64,000 bases of DNA, from NCBI GenBank assembly GCA_036897445.1, contig JAYMTL010000005.1:1-64000 (forward strand), given 5' to 3'. Below, in pieces: positions 39,301 through 53,264 of the stretch. The notes beneath the pieces are model-generated. The model ran no database searches and had not been told where the DNA came from. It saw nothing but the letters and a program-made list of their open reading frames with translations. The translations under genes and the position numbers were made by a program. Numbering within the stretch: the first letter of the stretch is position 1; the number at the start of each line of letters is the position of its first letter. The stretch is from Pelargonium tetragonum (taxonomy: Eukaryota; Streptophyta; Magnoliopsida; Geraniales; Geraniaceae).

Positions 39301-42300
39301 AAGGAAGTCCAAAGGAGTAAGCAGAAGTCATTAACTACGATTCTTTTAGATCAAAAAAAAGTTCCAAGAGAGCTCCATAATACCACAAACTCATAGAAGG
39401 ATTCTTTAAGGGGCACTCCTCTTACCCTATGGGTTTATCAAAAAGGAGGATACAGACCTTGTAGGAGCAGGAAGAAGTGTTACCGACTGGAACTTTTGTA
39501 AGGGAGGTTACTATAATAGGTAATTCTAGGTACACTTACTTACGCTAGACCACAGCCCTTAACTTCATAATTTTAACTTGGTTTCTTATTCTGCACGCTC
39601 GTTATTAGTCAGACTCAAAAACTATAAAAACCCTTGGGAAGTCTCCTGTTTTACCCTAACCTAGCTATAGCTATATCCTATTTAAAATAATTACACATTA
39701 AAAGGAAAGACTCTCGTACTCAGGATAGCAAAACGAAAAGAATTTCAAGAATATAAGAACCGATTGTATGCGCCTTAAAACAAGAATGAGTCTACCTACT
39801 AAACTAGGTTTTTTCTCAAGAGCCTTTGACGGCTTCATACGTTTAGAATCTCTTCCTTTAGAACCCCTTTGTTAATGAATTAACTAACCTGTCCTTGACT
39901 TTCCTAAGAAGTTCATTACTTTAGTTAGATTTAGTTTTTTAGACTAGTGTCTGTATTACTATCCAGAGAAACCTACAAACAATGACCACTTTTCTTTTTG
40001 TAATACTTGCTTGCTTTGCATGTATTCTTAAAAAAAGGATTTTAGTAATTAATAGGCGTAGAAAAATGCCCGTTAAATCCGTAAAATCTACTACTTGCAG
40101 TAGGGAGAGAAGGACGAAAGTATTCTTTTTAATGTTATAAGGATCTCATTCTATTTTCGATATCTCAGCTTTGGGAACTCATACTATAGTAATTAAAATC
40201 TTTTATAGTGCCTATAACTGGCAAAGCTCTGCATCAGAAATCTAAAACCTTGCCTTTATCCCCAACCTAAGGGCTCCCCCATTATCATAATGAAGTATCC
40301 CTCAAAACGCACTATTAAGACCCATAAAGTGTAATTTAGAAACGCCGGAACCCCTTGTCTTAATGTGTGCTTTTTCGGAAAAACTCTACTAAAAAGAATA
40401 GAAGCCTCTATATAATAATAATAATAAAGGGGTTCTGGGGCCTTAATTTGATAGAGAAAAGAATCCCGAGATCCTCGTTATAAATTACAGCAAACTCCTG
40501 ACAGTTACTAAACATTAAGGTGAAATCCTTCCGGAACTTGTGGATAGTTAGTTATTTCTACTGCAGAATTCCTGGACTTTCTTGTAGCGGATTTTATCCT
40601 ATTGCCTAAACTAGAGGTTTTCTTAGGTGCCAAGTATCCACTAATAAAACTCAAAGTTGCATCTAAAAAACTAAATAAGTATGGCCAGAATTAATCCACT
40701 AAGAAGTTTCCTAGTAATTCTAATATAAAGTACGCCTAAATTTCGAGCCTGCACTTTCAGGAAGTTAATAAAAGGAGGATAAATAGAATCTTTCTGGGTT
40801 CTAGTAGGAGTAGGCACCTTTTGTGTTTTACCGGCTTTGTCTAACTCAAAATTCAGCTATTTCATCAGATCTTTCTATTACTAAAAAGCAGCGATAAGAG
40901 TTCCTGTTGTATCAGCCGTGTCGAAGAGGTACTCTTAAAAAAGATCTAAGTAGGAGGTCATAAAGGCTTGGGAATGCGTCTAAAAAATCCAAGTCAGAGT
41001 GATTCAGTAATTCTTTCCCGAAGAGAGAAATCGTAACAAAGTAACTCCGATATATATAATAAGGATGCTTCAAAAACTAAAGGAGGCTTTTCCTTGTTAT
41101 GCATACCAAAAGAGCAACCCCCTAGGCAATAAAATTTATTGGGGGTAATTTTGATAAGTAAATTGGATATTAGTTAAATAGGACTTATAAGATATAAAGG
41201 TTGCATCGCTTAGTAATGGAAATAGTGCTGCATTAGGGTAGGCCTTTAAGTTCTTTTTACTGTTTAGTATCCTATTTAAGGGATCCCCAGGTATTTAGTA
41301 CCGGACAAAGATAATACAGAGTAAAAGCCAGATAACTTAAAAGGAATTCCTTTAGATAAATAGCCAGCCATTCGTCCAGTAACTTTCGAAAAGTGGGTTA
41401 CTTTTTAATTTAAGTTATGATTAGATGTAACAGAAAACTCGAAATGGAGTACGGATAGTAGGATTTTTTTGTTTTATGAAAGGGTGCCACTACTATGAGG
41501 ATCCCCACGCAGTCTTGAAACTAAGAAGAGACTTAGGATGACCAAAGCTTTCCTTGATTATTAAGGAGAAGTAGAAAGAAAAGAGAAGCTCAGAAAAACC
41601 TTTAGTCAAGACGTAAGATTTCAAGCAACTTTATCCCTATAGAAACTTACCAATTCTAGACAAGAAAAGACACTTCTTACAAGTACAAAATTCAATTTAT
41701 GCCTCAACGACGGAACATTGCTTTGACTTTTCGCCTATTTTCTACATTGTATTAGGTTCCTCTATGTTAAGCGATTCTGTGAATTGACAAAGTTAAGCCT
41801 AGTACAGCACTGGAAACGCCCTCCCCTTTCAGTTTGGTTTCTACCTTTTAGATAGAAGCTTTAGGTAGAATCCTTTATATAGAATAAGTAGGCTGCTTAG
41901 TATAAGTAAATAAGTAACTAAAGAGACCCTCCATAAGAAAAAACCCTAGTTATGCTATAATCCCTGCTAAAAAGTACTTTAATGAATACCTCAGGATTTT
42001 TAGCTGCTCTAGTATAAATTTTTTGACACTCATATTTTGTGAATGTTTAAGTTTAATCCATTCATTCCCATCTCTCAGGCCCATACTATACTCCAAGCAA
42101 AATATATCCTCGGTTTGTACAAAAAAATAGGGTGACTTTCGATGTCTAGTATGTGTGTATTAAGTGTAAACTGGTAGTAAAGAGTAAAGAAACAAATTTC
42201 CTCTGAGTTTAGCACTCTCTATTATAATTTAGGGGTTTTCGTAGCTTATAGAGCTGCTCTCACAGGTTGTAGGTTTTTTATTGTACTGAATATATAAGTC

Positions 42301-45300
42301 TTTCTTCTAATCTAAAGGAGCCGGGTATTATCGATGCCAAATGTAAAGATAATTTGCGGGCTATTCAGAAGGAATTTATAACACATAGCTCGTAACCAAA
42401 GCAAGCCCTTGACTCACTTCCATATAGGGCCATCTAGCAAATAGATCTAAGAAAAGTTTAAGTAAAAGGGGTTACCCGTTTAATAAGCGGTTTATGATAT
42501 GATCAAACTTCGACCAAAAAGGATGCATATAGAATAAACTTTCATAACATAAATAGAACAAGGGTTTTTTTAGGTTAAGTTATTAGGATTCACGGGTTTA
42601 AGTGCTATCCTATAAAAATTTAGCGCTCCTTTAGTGTAAAGTTATCCTTTTTATGTTCTAATTACTTACTACAGAACCTATAATTTAGCCAAGCTTCCAA
42701 AGAGATTGTGAAAAATCCCGTTAATGAGATTGTCTAAGGGTACTGCTTTGAGTTTCTCCCAATCCTATATATAACTTCATTTTTTAACACAAGCCTATTT
42801 TTAAGCTTTCGTTCAGAAAATTAAGTCAAATTTGTTGCCAATCTCTAAGTTTTTACCACTTAAGGTACCCTTTTAATAAAGATAATAAACGAAAAAAGAG
42901 GTTCTGGGGAATCTCTAAGAAGTGTTATATTATTCTACCAAATTTTTGAATTTGGTTTAAAATGAAGCTTGTAATAGGCTCCTAAATAAAAAGAGCCACT
43001 TATCTAGAACTTCTTCTACTAAGCTAAGCAGCTAGGGCTTCATGAAAATAGCAGAACTAAGTGATTTTAAAGCTAGTAAAAGAGCAAAACCTTGCAAGAA
43101 AGGCCCGAGGTATCCCTAATATTCTAGCTTCTGCTAATACTACCCCGGTAAACTGAAACATAAGATAAGAGTTTACCTTTTGCAAATAAAATCAGGATTT
43201 CAAAACCCTGCTTTAGACTTATTAGAAGGCTTTACAGAAGAAAACCTTGGTTACCGGAAATTTCGGAGAATTCTGTACTACGTTTATGAGTAATCCTTTA
43301 ATATAAAAAAGGGGAAGTTTTTGGTCTTTTATGTTTATAAGTATGCAACTTTTTTTTGAATATAAGGTAGAACTTTTTTATAGTCAAGGCAGAGCTAAAA
43401 GTACCCGCCTTTACCTTCGTGGGAAGCTCTATATATCTACGAATTCCCCCTTAGAATTAGAAGGAATTCAATTTGTAGGCTTAAGTTTGAGAAAAGGGAT
43501 ACTCCTTTGTTACGTATTAAGGGTTACTTGAGTTAAAAGTAAAAGAAAATTTTTATTAGATTGTTGAAGGAGTGACCCCTGGTACCTTAACAGAGAAGGG
43601 CGCCCTAACAAAAGGATTCTTGGGTAGTAGAGTCATTGTCATACACATATTTGAGGTTTCTTTTAGCTCTCGCTACCTTACCCTTACAATACAAAATAAA
43701 GATTAGATAGGGGTTCTCAGGAGCTGGCATGCAATTAGGAAGATAATGTGATATCCACTTCTATGAAAACCTTGTGTTAACTAATGGGTAGAGAGTCTCT
43801 ATTGCCATTGCCTTTTAGCCTTATTTCTGGATTCCATAGGGTGCCGTGGTAAGTTATTCATCATTATAGGGTTCTCTCACGAGTTCTAAATATAGTGAAT
43901 TACGTATTTTATGTTGTTGTTTCTAATAGGGCCCCATAGTCGGGATAGGCCGTGTTTTTATAAAAGCGCAAAAGTCAATTTGACCCATTTTTGTGCAGTC
44001 TTGACTTTAAGGAAATCCCCGGGTTACTGTAGGAATAATCTGTAATCTTTAATTTTATCATTTATCCGCGAAGCATCGATATCGAAGATTCAGGCTTTTC
44101 TTATAAGTGGAAAAGGGAGTTTGGACCAGAGATTTTATACAACTTTTTATTTATAGGGCAATATCTTTAAACGAGTTAAATTAATTATATTTAAAGGAAA
44201 ACTTTAAAAGGGGGGTCTACTTTACTACAAGTTTAAACTTCGGACTAAGGCAATATAGCTTAAGATCTCTATTATATTATAGCCCTAAGATCGTTATAAT
44301 TGTTCCTTGTTTTCTAGTGTGCTTTTGATGTTTGTAGTTTAGGTATTACCCCTTATAGAATTCGCTGTCAGTGTCCTTTTGTCGAAGTGCTTTAGCTTTT
44401 GAAAAATATATAGAAGTTTTTGGAACTTGCAACTTAATATACTAAAAACCTAATAGGGTTCCCTGCTTATATAATGATATGAGTTTTCTCTGCTCGGGGT
44501 TAAAAAACAAGTTTACTTTGCTACTATTTATTAATTTGCACTCTCTACAGGCCTAGTAATTAGGGTACAGTATTTTTCTTTACAAAACTTTTAGGGATTC
44601 CCGGTTTGATTATTTAATTAGAAGCACTTCTCAAGGAGTTGCTTTTACAATAAGTCTACCGTCAGAGGACTAAAAAAAGGAACTTCCAGACAAAACAAAG
44701 CTTGAGCATCCTAAATTGAACAAGGTTCTGATATGTATATCAAGAGGAATAGCTCTACGAATAAATAACAGATATAACAGGGGGCCTTAAAACAGATAAA
44801 AAGGGTTTATGCATAAAAAGTCGTTGTATGGAAGTTAAAAAAACTAAAGAGTTACCGGATGCTTTCTCTAATAGGGACTTTTTTGAGTATGTGTACCGAA
44901 AAGTCACAAATCGGTAGTAAGATAATTTTACAAAGAGTTTTAAGAAAAGTGTGCCCCTTTTTAAGAATTAAGGATTCTGGGTCATATGAGAGCTAGCCCT
45001 ACAGGGTGGAAAGAGTCTTTTTTTACTACCGTATCTCTTAGCAATAGCAAACTTAGTAAGCTAAAGGGTCGATACTCTTGCGGCAACGTGACGGCTTCTT
45101 ATTCTTATATAGCTGCTTAACCAAATATTGAGGTAGGTGTAAAGCTCCAATATGAAATAAAACAGAATCTTAAATTTTTTGAGTTCCTTATAAGAGTAAG
45201 TTTTTAATATAGCTACCCCCAATCGGGGATAATTTTAAATTAGAGGTTCTTCTTACTTTAAAACTGCATATAGTAATTAACTAATATGGGTTGACAACGA

Positions 45301-48000
45301 CATTTTTTTAAGAAATTAAAAAGAGCCCGCCATTGCCTGTGGCTACAAATCTGTACCTCTTCCGAATTTTCTATTAGATTCTTGAGATTTTACTAACAAG
45401 ACATTAATAACATATACTGCCTTTAAACTAAGTTCTTCCTTGACCTACACTTACTAGACACTTAGGAGTTTCCTTGTCAGATTCATCTTTTTTTATAGAA
45501 GGATCCTTTTGAGTTTCATACCTTAAAAATTTCTCGCTATACCAGCAAAGCAACACCGGATTTAGGGGTGTCTTATAGTTTTGTTCATACTTTGTCAAGG
45601 GGTTTCTATTCTTAAGACCATATACTTTATTAAATTCCCAAGCTTCGGCCAAAAATGTCCATAATTCTGGAATTTACTGTATCCAATTTCAAAGCTAGAT
45701 CAGGGTATATAATAAATCTCAGAGGAACCGTACCTTCTTTATTTCGTATATATCGAAGCCTAGAAATTAGAATTTGTGGGATGAGTTTCCTTAGTTTGAC
45801 CTTCCTCCAGAAAAACTCCTGCCTTCTTCAAGAACTTGGGAATTAAAGGAGAATCAGAATTGCTTAAATAAAGAATCCTGAATCAAACTCTACTTTATAA
45901 GTACTCTTGAAACTAGAAAAAGGAACTGAAATAGAAGATATTAACCTTAAGGGAAATAAGTAGCTTGTGAAGCTTAGCAGGAAACTTTTTTACTGTTGCT
46001 CTATTGTGATTTAATGAAGTAAGCTTAAGTCTAGAGAAGGATAACTGCAGATAAAGAGTAATTTGTAAAAAGTTTAAAGCCCCCTTCTCTATTTGCTATA
46101 ATGTCTTCTAGATTCTTAATTCAAGGTAATTGAGAAGGGGCACTCCTAGCTTTGCTTTGTAGAACACAGATATTGAATTTGGCGTCGTTCTTATCGTGAG
46201 CTGAGTTTAACTCTTATTCGGTAGTTGAGATCTTTCTTTTTTTTAGCTATAGTATATGGATTTGACTCTAATTACTAGGGAACCCCACAAGGTTTTTATT
46301 TGAATTTTTCCTGACCTAGATGCCTAAACAAGGCTTTGCAATAGAGCTAACAGAGCTGCTTTACTAATTTTATTAAGAAAGAATTCCGATGAGGCGTAAC
46401 CCTAAGCGTTTTGTGTAAACTCATCTTAAGAATTCTGATTAATTTGAAAGTTTTATACCGTAGCATAGTGTAATTTCTATTCCCTAAGAACACCCCCTTT
46501 AAATTTCTCCTGGAAAGCCTAATCCCGAGCCAGACTGCCCAAGGAAAGTCCCTTTATATTATAACTTCAGACTTTTAATTCGTAACAGTTTAACCCCTCG
46601 AGTAAGTTTTTCTTATAATTTATTTACTAAAAAGTAGGGCTGCCAAGTTAAATTCAAAACCTAAGAATTTATTGCAATTGGACCAAGAAGCCCCTTGCAA
46701 ATGGGTGCAAAAATTTTTTAGGTATATTGGAGCTCTGGATTTCTTTGTACTCACGAGGATAGCCACCCATTTGTGAATTGTTAACAAAGTCAAAAGCCTT
46801 TCTAATTACAATCTCTAAATTTGTTACTCTACTGATCCGTGTATATCCATTTCTAAAAGTAGTCCGAGTGTCCTATGTTGATTTATCCAGATATTGAGAG
46901 TTCTCGTTAAAGGGTGTTGCCTTCCTCCACTTAAAAAAGACTAGTATTACCCAACGGAGCCCCTTAGGCAGTGCGTTTCTTATTTCAGTTAATAAAATTA
47001 ACAAAAGCGGAGACTTCCTATATTTATTTGAATCAATAACTGCCTATTTCCACGTAAACCCTACTCGAGCCGGCAGTTAAGTCTGTAATTAGATAAAATA
47101 GATAGAGCGCATAAAACCGCATGATATTATATACTAACCTCCTGCTGTGGTCTTAGAAAGGTTTTGTTTCTTTCAGGTTTTCTAGTGAGTATAAAGAGGG
47201 AGGCCCGGAAGAATTCTTTTTATATGGAAGGTATTGCTTATTAAATATTTATACAAAAAATTAGGGACTCAACCTATGTCTTGTCAAGAAAAGGGCTTCT
47301 TTCGAAACTTAAAATCCAGGCTTATCTTGGTTTAAAAGCTAGTTTAAACCTAGTAAACGGAAATAGGACTTACTTAAATAAAAGTCAAAGAATACTTTAA
47401 AGTAGAGGTAGCGCTGAAAGAAGGAAACGTATAGATTTAAAATAAAGAGAGTAAAAGAAGCTTCTCCTTTCTTTGTTAATAAAAGAATACTTGTAAGGTA
47501 TTCTTAGATTTTTAAATTTCATCCAGAAACTTATAATAAAAATAAAGGACTCCTTATTTTCAATTTTTAAATACTGAGCTTGCCCTGAGTGCTTTCAACG
47601 ACAAGAATAAAAAAGTACTCCCCTAAATCCTTTGTCAAAAGCGTTTCTCGCTAAGTTTAAGTACCTCGTAAAACTGACCCACTGCATATCCTCCTGGGCT
47701 TTCTTTTTATACTTCACTATAATAACTTAAATTTCTATAAGCTTAAGCAATAGTAGTAATACCAAAAGAATTTGACCTACTTGTCAAAGAGCGCTTGAAT
47801 TTTCTGGATAAGAGAAAACTTGAGCCAGCTTCCCTACTGATATAGAAATACAAGGATCTCTTCCGAAGAACTTAAGTTAAGTAAACTTGGCAGGGCATTA
47901 CAAGACCCCGCTCCGTATTGACTGCAACTAACCTTTAACTTGCAATTTGTATTATAATCTAGAAAAGTTTCTTTCCCATTTTCAGGACTTCGGCTCTAAA
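33390..48000. other. non-coding spacer
   Basis: About 14.6 kb with no gene recognised. It includes the longest ORF of the window (38587-38916 +, 109 codons, unrecognised), a TAA/ATA run at 40411-40428 and dense short near-palindromes. Isolated rRNA-like words (AGTACGAGAG on the - strand at about 39713-39722; GCGGCAACGTGACGG near 45079-45093) lack supporting neighbours. Confidence 0.5.
40411..40428. repeat. TAA trinucleotide microsatellite
   Basis: Five to six TAA/ATA units in a row, in spacer DNA. Confidence 0.85.
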
Positions 48001-48004
48001 ATAT

Positions 48005-51000
48005 ACTGGTATATATATTTCACCGATTGAAACCAATTTAATTAGTTTTATACAAAAGCATACAAAGCACTAATGTAAAAAAGGGCCCTTGTAAAGATTA
48101 GCTGGAGATTTAAACAAAAGTATTAGAAACTTAGTAGGGCTTAAGAGGGGGTAAAGGACCTACTCGCTAGGAAATTCCTGGCAAAACCCTTACTTAAGTT
48201 CCTTGTAAATAATTTAACTACGATCTAAGTCTTAATCTACCCAAGCATCTGGGATTTTTCCGTGTATTGTATTCCGCTTCTGATAAGGAACATTCTTTTT
48301 TACAGAACCAAGCGCCTCCTTTAGTTATTGTTGCTGTAATGTTAAATAACCACCTGTTGTATTCCTCTTGTTCTATGCTTTTATCGTTAAAATAAGGGTA
48401 GAAGGTTGGGAGTAACTCATAAAAAGGCGGGTACCTAAGAGATAAAAGATGGGGATTGCACTAAATAAGTAGCTGTTTTAAGCAAAAGCCTACCTAACTC
48501 TTCTTAACTTAATACTTGTATTCTTAACAGGCTGTTTCTGCACCAAATTTCTTCTGAGCTATACTCCTATATGTATATGTGCTAGAACTAGAGCTATACT
48601 CTTCTTGTTCTTATGGTTGTTGTTCCCTGTCTTATATTGCTGTTAAGGTATATAGCTTCTTATAGCTAACAATTTGTTAAATTAGTATTATATTAGTTAT
48701 ATGTCTTAGTTTCTTAGTAAGGTATAGTAGTAAAGGTAAACTTGCTTATATAGTTATACAATAATTTTATAGTACAAGCCCGGTTAAAAATGGGGAGTAG
48801 GGAAAGGGTGTGTAGCTGAAAAGTAAGAAATTAATTAGAGAAACCTAGTATACGAAAAATTCTAAACCCCTTTATTGTATTTGAGCTTTGAAAAGTAGAA
48901 AGACCCCAAAAATTTGATGACATTAGACCCTATATTAGTACGTTTAACTTTTTGCTTGGATTTCCCTGGCAAGTCTTAACCTTTTTGTTTTTTCTACTCC
49001 AGTTATAGACAGTGATGGCAAATGGGTACAAGATTCTTGCTTAGCTTTACTTACATATCAGGACTAAGAAAATGACTCTAAGTCGTGTTGTTATTCTCGA
49101 AAGAAACACGCTAATTTTACCTCTTAATATTAATATAGTATAGCGGAAAAAGTCAAAGGCTAGACCACTTGTTCATTTACCAATACTTGATAGCAACAAA
49201 GCAAAGTTTCTTGTATATTTGTACTCTAGCTAAGGGTTTATAAGGTATTAAGAAGCTCCTTCTAAAGCTTGACAAGGCTCAAACCCTGTCTACAGGTTTC
49301 CTATCTACTCTACCGCACATTATTTAGTACGTTCTACTAACTCCATTAGAACCTTCATACATAACCAAACTCCGATTGAGCCTTAATTTCCCAAAAGCTT
49401 TCCTTGTCTGGGTCTTTTTTCATTATATATTTAGTAATAAGGAGATACTTTATTTAAAGCCAAGCTCCGCCAAAGGGGTAAGCTAGAACCTTTGCTTGTT
49501 ATGTCTAAGTCTTATCAACAACCCATTAAGAGAAAAGTTTACAATACACGACGCTGAGAGTACCCCTCGTAAATTTCCAGTGAAATTATATCAACAAAAA
49601 CATCTTAGGGCTCCCTATTAGGAATTAAAAAAAATTTGTAACCAAAAATCAACTATAAAGGGGGCTCTTGTGAGGAGTAATGTATACAAGTAGGATCTCA
49701 GTCTAACATTATGCATAGAGTATAAAACATTCCTTAACCAAAGTTTCCTAAAAAGCGCCTTTTCTTTAGTAGACTCACATATGCCCTGATATTGGTTTTG
49801 CACGCAATTTTTTTATTCTTGCTTAGAAAGACACCTTTGTAGTACAAGATTTTTCTTTTGGGGTTAGCCATAAGAGCATCTAGAATCTCCCCTGTATATG
49901 CTTTAGATTAGTACCGTGTTCAGTCGCGTCCAGCAAAAGAGGAATTGCTTCAATAACTGAGTTAAGGATCTCGAGGGAAGCTTTGTTACTTTCCTACCCT
50001 ATCTGTGTCAGTGACACACAATTCTAGAAAAGCTTCATTAGTAGTTGGTTACTATTACAAAGTCTTTCAAATTCCTTGCGTCTTGTCCAAAGGTTCAAGA
50101 TTTTAAGCAGTAGATATAAGGACCTCTTATCCTAACAAGATCTAACTTTTTGCTTTTTAGATACCCTATCTACCCTCACTTTCGAAGCGGTTTTGGCCCT
50201 CAATCTATAACAAGAAAAATCCATTAATGGAAAAGTATAGTACTTATATGAAACAATTGTGGCAACTACAAACAAGGATTCTATTGCATTGTACGCCTTA
50301 ACAAGAGTTTGGATGCCTTTTTTATATGTATATTCTTTCGTTTTAAGCAATTGCTAACCTTTTCTATATAAAATTTCTTCTTGCCCAAAGTGTTCCTTTG
50401 AAGCATAAGCTGAATTAGTTATGAGGGTTCTCTACTCAATACAATTAATCGAACCTTAACCAGATTCACAGTACTTTTTAACGGGTTATTTCTCATTTTT
50501 ATAAGTGTATCCTCAAGATTCTAGCACAGTAATAGGGTTTTCAGAGCACTAGCTTTCTTTTTCTTACAGGCGCGTCCTATATTATATACTATATAATTAT
50601 ATTACGGGTACTAAATTCTATATCCCAAAAAGTTTTGTGAAAAGCTTATTCTAACGTCCTTTTAAGAGAAAGGCTGCTGCTTTTTAAATGTAAATCGGGT
50701 CTTTTATTTTTTATACGAGTCTTGTCGAGAAGTTAAAGAGGTATCAAGGCATTTAGCGGTATAAGCGTGTAGAAAATCCAATCCAATTCGTTTGTTGCGT
50801 AGTCCTTTTCTTTTTCACTTAGATAAGAGATAAGACGACCCCGCGGGTGCTTATTATTACCTTAGTACTAATACAAAGATTTTTGTATTACGAGACTTCT
50901 ACAGGTTATACCTATAAAAAGAGGAACTTCTTTCTTAGGAGATACCTTAGGAATACCCTTGATAAACACTTTAAGCGACAGCCTTTTATACAAATAATAC

Positions 51001-53185
51001 TAAATAAAGCGAGTTTCAAGAGTCTTTTTATTTCTCTTTTATGATCTAACAAACAAAGTCAGGTTAGGATTAGTTGGTTGTAGACTTAAAGTCACTTTTG
51101 GGGCTTAGAGATTCCGTATTTATGTATTAGCTTAAAGTAAAGGAGTCCTCTAGCGGGTATCCGAATAGAGAAAAAAGGTTATCTTCAAAACTAAAGAAGA
51201 AAATCTTTTGTATCTTAACGTTAATGGGAAGATTTTTACTACACTCACTACCCGCGGTAATTCTCCAAAAAGTAGAAAAAAGCGTACGTGACCAGATATT
51301 CAAAAACGTTGTAGCTCACGAAAGGGCCTTTACAAGGAGTTTTTAAAATGAAGCATTCCTTTAAATATCTACCACAGAACTTTAGCTAGCTTTTCAGACG
51401 GGTGCCTTATTGTATGAGGTTTTAGGTGCCGAGTAATCTCCTTTTTAGTATTAGTAACTGTTGTATCATAAAATTCGACTTTAATTAGTTTCCTAAAAAG
51501 GAGGGTTTTAAGAGAAGATAAGTTTCAATACATTAAAAGGGGCAATATTTATTCCAAAGGCAATAAGTTTTTTTAATTCCCTTACCTTATAGATCGAGTA
51601 AGATTTTTTCTTATAGCTTAAAGATATTTTGTCTAACAAGGAATCCCTCTATAGATAAAAAAGAAAAAATTCTAACACTATAGACAAGTAGAAGCTCTCA
51701 GCTACATTATTTTTAGAATACTTAGAAGACCTGTTCTTATTCTTCGCCATATAACGTCTCTTCAATCAAAAGTAAATTGTGTAGACAAAACCCACTGGAA
51801 ATCCTTTACTTATTCTCATTGACTCAGTAATTCAGCCTCTTTTTATTTCCGAAAAGATATCCCTTTTTTATGGCATTACAAACCTTTTTGAAACCCAATA
51901 TCTTTTTGTAACAAAAATGAAACTTGTCTTATAAAACCTAAAAACTTAGTGGATTTACTGAATACTCTTCCAACCTAAAAAGAATTTAATCTATTTATTG
52001 TTATACTGTACACAGCCTTCCCTTTATAGAGTGCATTAGCTACTAAAAACCCAAGCGCAGCTGCTGGGTCTATATGCTTCAATTTTAGTAATGGAGAACT
52101 AAAGGCTTGTTATTGTATAGTTTTAACCGCACCTTAGTTTAGGACAGACACGACAAAATAAATATAATGAAGCTTTTCTTTACACAACATAACATAGGCT
52201 ATTACATGCAGTGCCTTTGCAAATTCTTGAGGGGCTCCATTGTATAACATTTAAAAAATAGAATCAGGCACGCTAAAATAGAACAATGGAATACATTTCT
52301 TCAAGAAGGACCCCACCCAACTTAGAACATATTATGGCATCAAATAAACCTATATACAAAGCACTTCTCGGCAAAAATCTTTATAGAAAAAGCATCTTAA
52401 AAGGCCAGAGTGTACTAGCTTCCAGTACAAGAAACCCCAATACTTAGTAACATTTTATTCCCTTACCCTCTAAGGAACCTTGTTTAACACCTCCCCTAAA
52501 TTTTAAGTGGGCCTTACATACCAATTCTCGGGTTTAGATCCTTGGTTTAAAGAAAATTTCCGGAAAGATATTAAAAGTAAACTAGAAACATCCATACTAA
52601 GCTGGTTTACCGAAGATGAAGTAATTCACTGTTTGCCCAGAGAACTTTATGTCTAGTAATTCGAAAAGAAACCTTCCTCGACTAATAGATAAAGCTTACG
52701 AATAGGGTTATAGTAATAATTATAATCTGCGAGCATTTCCATAAAAAATCTCCCAAGTCTCCCTCGCTGAATTCCCAAAAAAGCAATGTTGTAACGTAAT
52801 TGAATATTTAAAAACGATACTCTAGGATAAAGCGCGAGTCTTTAATTTGTCTAAATAAAGATAAAATTGCCGTAGAAAAAAGCTCCCTAATTTGGCTAAT
52901 GTATATGTTTTTCAAATGCTATACCCTTTTATTAAGGAAAAAATTTCTACTGAAATTCCTTAGATTCTAAGCTTAACTCATTATAATTGCTTCAGTGAAA
53001 AAAGAATTAGCTTCGGTTCTCTTAATTCCCTTAAAAATCTCTTTGCCCGAATACCTAGCTTAATCTGTATCTTACTCATAACTATAACGGGAATCTCTAT
53101 CTTCTCTTCCACAGCTTACTCTTATTCTTGCCTATAGCTATTGTAGAGGCTATATATAATATTTAATTAATTTGTAATGGATTAT
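48005..53185. other. non-coding spacer
   Basis: No gene recognised. The 48540-48780 part has strong TpA excess and differs from the near-palindrome-rich background, but nothing in it is identifiable. CCGCGGTAATTC at about 51252-51263 (+) is the SSU 530-loop word without supporting flanks. Confidence 0.5.
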
Positions 53186-53189
53186 AGCA

Positions 53190-53260
53190 GTATAGTTAAC
53201 CTTACACTAAGGCCAGAAAAAGGCTTTCACTTCAATTCAATTGACTTTTAGCCTTAAACT
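53190..53260 (+). repeat. dispersed repeat, copy B
   Basis: Diverged partner of 15451-15538, sharing the exact 16-base core ATAGTTAACCTTACAC and the following CTTTCACTTCAATTCA and TTTTAGCCTT. Same orientation as copy A. Too short and diverged to assign to a transposon class; no terminal repeats or target-site duplication are visible. Confidence 0.6.
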
Positions 53261-53264
53261 CTCT

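Noticed and set aside
39708-39735. AGTACGAGAG on - strand, like the sarcin-ricin loop of LSU rRNA
   Set aside because: The ten-base word is exact but GGACC does not follow and the flanks do not match.
51248-51265. CCGCGGTAATTC, the SSU 530-loop word, on + strand
   Set aside because: GTGCCAGCAG does not precede it and GCAAGCGTTA does not follow. The 530 region is better explained near 5.8 kb, although a second copy cannot be excluded.
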